From the NCBI GenBank assembly GCA_016713175.1, contig JADJPQ010000020.1, positions 1 to 10,240 of the forward strand: a stretch of 10,240 nucleotides of DNA. Direction: 5' to 3'. Positions 6,862-10,240 of the stretch are shown in pieces. The notes beneath the pieces are model-generated. The model saw only the letters and a program-made list of their open reading frames with translations. It did not search any database and was not told the origin of the DNA. This DNA is from Planctomycetota bacterium. GTDB lineage: Bacteria; Planctomycetota; UBA1135; UBA2386. Made by a program: the position numbers and the translations under genes. Position 1 is the first letter of the stretch, and every line of letters begins with the position of its first letter.

Positions 6862-7043
6862 GATGAAGTGCCTGTGCTGCCGAATTGGGGTTGGCGCGTG
6901 TCGCGAGAGTGTAACGGCAGACAGCGCATCTCCCGATTCGCGGAGCTGTCATGCATCCAGGCAAGGACACGCACGCGAATCAGCATCCGGGTGTCCCCGA
7001 TTGGGTCGCGGTGGACTCTCGGAACCGGCTCCTTTCGTGACGG

Positions 7044-7298
7044 TCAGAGCCAGACGAGCGGACCTGTCCCTTGCATGGCCGGGCGATGCCGCCGCTCGAG
7101 CACCGCCGTGAGCCCACCGCTGAGCACCGCCGGCGCCACCAGGAATGCCACCAGAACCCACCGGCGGCCCACGCAGGGCACCGCCGTCTCCCAGGCGCGC
7201 AAGTCCATCCGCGCCGCCAACACCAGGGCAACGATGCAGGCGACCAGCGCCACCCGGCGGCCGCTCGAGACCGCAAGCCTCGAACCCACCGTTGCCAT
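7044..7298 (-). CDS. Short membrane protein, unit R4 (probably truncated)
   Basis: An 84-residue frame starting MATVGSRLAVSSGRRVALVA with two hydrophobic segments. The second carries the local motif as APAVLSGGLTAVLERRHRP, lining up position for position with the units at 3455-5047. Related units continue with two more helices; here the protein ends 12 residues after the motif (MQGTGPLVWL), and neither other frame downstream is hydrophobic, so it looks truncated rather than frameshifted. GGAG lies 3 bases before the ATG. It is separated from the main cluster by the Kelch gene but lies on the same strand. Function unknown; it could be a remnant. Confidence 0.45.
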   Translation of the reverse strand: MATVGSRLAVSSGRRVALVACIVALVLAARMDLRAWETAVPCVGRRWVLVAFLVAPAVLSGGLTAVLERRHRPAMQGTGPLVWL

Positions 7299-7336
7299 CG
7301 GCTCCGATCGTATCGATTGCCGTCCTGCACAACTTC

Positions 7337-7429
7337 CCAAGGAACCCCTTGGCGCAAAGGGCACCGCCTCGCTACCGTTCTCCCCCGTTGCGGCTGTGCT
7401 GCAACGCGCCAAGGCGGGCAGTCGCCGCC
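7337..7429 (+). promoter_or_regulatory. Run of three short inverted repeats upstream of the RNA-binding protein gene
   Basis: Three perfect short inverted repeats follow one another: CCAAGG-AACC-CCTTGG (7337-7352), CGTTGC with GCAACG (7386-7406), and GGCGG with CCGCC (7413-7429). They lie between the divergent R4 and RRM genes and could be operator sites or 5'-leader hairpins. No convincing promoter hexamers were seen. Short GC stems arise easily by chance in such DNA, so this is weak. Confidence 0.25.
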
Positions 7430-7583
7430 CGGCGCGACGATGACGACTGGATGGACCCGCGCAGTTGCGCGGCTTGCGCAGGACGCCCGCTGAATGGCCA
7501 AGACGGCCACCACCCGGACGAACGAACGTCGGCACCGCGTTGGTGTCGACCAGGCACACGACGAACGACGGTTCCGGGTCCCA

Positions 7584-7973
<390 letters not shown>

Positions 7974-7981
7974 TGCCTCTG

Positions 7982-8004
7982 GGGGTCGGCCTCGCGCCGG
8001 CCCC
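7982..8004 (+). terminator. GC hairpin after the RNA-binding protein gene
   Basis: GGGGTCGGC and GCCGGCCCC can pair over 9 bases (one G-T) around the loop CTCGC, starting 8 bases after the stop codon. There is no T run, so it may be a factor-dependent terminator or an mRNA-protecting stem. Confidence 0.45.
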
Positions 8005-8098
8005 GCACTGAGCAGGCGCGATTCGGCGCCGCCGGTGCACCCTTCCCGCCAAACGCGGGATTGCAGGAGTCGAGCGACCAAGGTCTGCTCCTCCCGTA

Positions 8099-10179
8099 AT
8101 GCCGCGAATCCAAGCGCTGTGGTGTTCGTTCCTGTGGTCATGGTTGCCGCTGCTGGCGCAGTCCGCGGCCGGCGATTGGCAGGGCCGCATCGAGGTTCCA
8201 GGCCAGCCGCTCGAAGTGAGTGTCCACCTGCTCGAACAGCGCGGAACGTGGACCGGCACCATCGACATCCCGGCGCAGAACGCCAAGGCGCTGCCGTTGG
8301 CCGCGATCGCGGTCCTGGCCGCGGACGTGAGTTTCCAGATCGCCGGTGTGCCTGGCGACCCGACGTTCAAAGGCAAGCTGGCAGCCGATGGCAGCGAGCT
8401 CGCGGGCACGTTCGCCCAGGGCGGCGCCCAGATGCCGTTCGCGCTGCGGCGCGGAGATCCCGTCGCGGCGGCCAGGGCGCGGCTCGACGGCCTGCAGGCG
8501 TGGCTCGACGAGACGCGCGGGCAGTTCGAGGTTCCCGGCTGCGCCGTGGCGGTCGTTCGCGGTGGCGAACTGGTGGCGACGTTCGCCAGCGGTCAGCGCG
8601 ATGTCGGCAAGGACCTGCCGGTGACCGCCGACACGCTGTTCCCGATCGGCAGCAGTACGAAGGCCTTCACGACGGCCGTGCTGGCGACGCTGGTCGGTGA
8701 CGGCAAGCTGGAATGGGACGAGCCGGTGCGGCGCTGGCTGCCGGCGTTCACGGTCGCCGACGCTGCCCTGTCGGAGCGGATCACGCCGCGGGATCTGGTC
8801 ACGCACCGGACCGGTCTGCCGCGGCATGATCTGGCCCGCACGGCGCCACGTTCACGCGCGCCGACATGGTGTCGCGGCTGCGGCACTTCCCGCTGTCGGA
8901 GGACCTGCGGGCGGAGTTCCAATACAACAACCTGATGTATCTGGCGGCGGGCTACCTCGCCGAGCACCTGACCGGGTCGACCTGGGAAGAACTGGTCCAG
9001 CGCCGGCTGCTGGGCCCGCTGGGCATGGGGCGGGCCAACTTCTCGGTCGCCGCCACGCAGAAGGATCGCGACCACGCGCGGCCGTATCGGCGGCAGGGCG
9101 GCAAGGTCGTCGAGATTCCGTTCCGCGATCTGACCGCGATCGGACCGGCCGGCTCGATCAACGCGTCGGTCCGCGAGATGGCGCGCTGGGTCATGCTGCA
9201 CCTGCAAGGTGGCGAAGTCGATGGCACGCGCCTGCTCGCCCGCGAGGCGATCGCCGACCTGCATACCGTCCGGATGCCGATGCCTTCGGCGCGCCCCAAT
9301 CCCGAACTGATCGGCGTCGGCTACGCCAGCGGCTGGATGGTCGATGTCTACCGCGGTCATCGCCGCGTGCATCACGGCGGCAACATCGACGGTTTCTCGG
9401 CAATGGTGACGCTGCTGCCGGATGCGGGCTTCGGGTTCTGCGTGCTGACCAATCTCGACGCCTGCGGCATGCACGAGATGGTCGTCCGGCAGCTCACCGA
9501 TCGGCTGCTCGGTCTGGAGCCAAAGGACTGGAAGTCCGAGGCGTTGAGCCGGCGCAAGCAGGCGGATGGCATGGAGCAGAAGGGCAAGGAGGGCGCGCGG
9601 GCCGAACGGCGCACCGGCACTTCGCCATCGCATCCATTGGCGGAGTACGCCGGTGACTACGAACATCCAGGCTATGGTCGTGGACGCATCGAGCTGCGCG
9701 ATGGCGTCCTACGGGCCGACTTCCATGGGCTGGGCGGTCGGCTCGAGCACTGGCACTTCGATGTGTTCGCCTATGGCGACGATGCCGATTCGCCGGAGCT
9801 GGCGGGCATGAAGCTGATGTTCACGACCGATTTCGAGGGCGAGATCGATGCGCTGCGCGTCGTGCTCGAGCCGAGCACGCCGGCGATCGTGTTCGCGCGG
9901 CAACCGGATGCGCGGCTGCGGGACGCAGCGTTCCTGCGGACCCTGGTCGGCGACTACGACCTCGGCACGATGGTCGCGACGATCGCACTGCAGGGCGAGG
10001 GGCTGGTGCTGACGCTGCCGGGCCAGCGGCACGAACTGGAACCGGGGCGCGGACTGGTGTTTTCGATGCACGGTCTGTCGGGCTATTCCGTGCGCTTCGT
10101 CGCCGATGCCGCCGGCAAGGTCACCGGGCTGCGCGTTCGCCAGCCGGAAGGCGTGTTCGAGGCCGTGCGCAAGCCGTGA
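8099..10179 (+). CDS. Secreted serine beta-lactamase-like hydrolase with DUF3471-like C-terminus; one frameshift
   Basis: Family members are penicillin-binding-protein-like serine hydrolases (esterases, D-aminopeptidases, class C-type beta-lactamases) acting outside the cytoplasm; the substrate here cannot be told. The product starts with a signal peptide (MPRIQALWCSFLWSWLPLLAQ), then a beta-rich domain (GDWQGRIEVPGQPLEVSVHL). The catalytic domain has SSTK (Ser185, Lys188), YNN (codons 8923-8931) and HHGG (from 9370), the three active-site motifs. From about 9634 a region beginning EYAGDYEHPGYGRG resembles DUF3471. The frame is broken: THRTGLPRHDL (ending 8833) and HGATFTRADMV (from 8839) belong together but are in different frames, implying one lost base at about 8834-8839. 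The span, 2,081 bases, is one short of a multiple of three. All motifs are preserved, so a sequencing error or a very recent mutation is likely. Intact length would be about 693 residues. No clear ribosome site is visible. Confidence 0.9.
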
Positions 10180-10186
10180 CCAGCGC

Positions 10187-10240
10187 CTATTTGCCAGCGA
10201 CCAGGACCTGGATCCAGGCCTTCTCGATCACCAGCGCATC
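10187..10240 (-). CDS. 3' end of an unidentified gene
   Basis: On the minus strand the frame entering from the right edge reads DALVIEKAWIQVLVAGK and ends at a TAG (10187-10189), 7 bases from the convergent hydrolase stop. The composition looks coding and there is no other explanation for these bases, but 17 residues are too few to assign a family. Confidence 0.4.
   Translation of the reverse strand, partial: DALVIEKAWIQVLVAGK

Noticed and set aside
8044..8060. Hairpin TCCCGC-CAAAC-GCGGGA before the hydrolase gene
   Set aside because: Only 6 pairs, no T run and no link to a promoter; the terminator candidate just after the RRM gene is stronger.

Overview
The window is GC-rich (high GC at third codon positions) and reads as chromosomal DNA from a free-living Gram-negative-type bacterium, most likely a member of the Planctomycetota. 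The main pointer is the Kelch-type secreted protein at 5361-6743. Its C-terminal domain (GPGCAG start, TTWGP and GMPGC motifs, VGRY end) is a type I know mainly from secreted proteins of large-genome planctomycetes. The lineage call rests on family knowledge, not on a marker gene.

Layout. (1) 57-1530, minus: a sodium:solute symporter (SSS/PutP-like) whose protein is recognisable along its length but broken by at least nine frame changes. (2) 1565-3136, plus: an intact glucose-6-phosphate isomerase of the cyanobacterial/plastid-like type, divergent from the symporter, followed after 4 bases by a small predicted lipoprotein gene (3141). (3) 3455-5047, minus: three tightly overlapping genes for small, unrecognised membrane proteins that share a motif of about 19 residues. 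One has an in-frame TAG and one looks like two units fused. (4) 5040-5359: a scar in which a 160-bp internal piece of a second Kelch gene is joined, base to base, to the 3' end of a second lipoprotein gene. (5) 5361-6743, minus: the intact Kelch-repeat protein, preceded by a small overlapping reading frame (6736-6861) with strong coding character. (6) 7044-7298, minus: a short fifth unit of the membrane family. (7) 7584-7973, plus: an RRM RNA-binding protein with a polyglycine tail, with hairpins upstream and a GC hairpin just after the stop. (8) 8099-10179, plus: a secreted serine beta-lactamase-like hydrolase with one single-base frameshift. (9) From 10187: the 3' end of another minus-strand gene.

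How it fits together. pgi, the RRM protein and the serine hydrolase are ordinary housekeeping or accessory genes and do not form a pathway together. The interesting part is 3.1-7.3 kb, an envelope-oriented patch under rearrangement. A [lipoprotein> <Kelch] convergent pair seems to have been duplicated, and the membrane-protein cluster now lies between the first lipoprotein and the remnants of its Kelch partner. No transposase, integrase, CRISPR array, tRNA or rRNA was seen.
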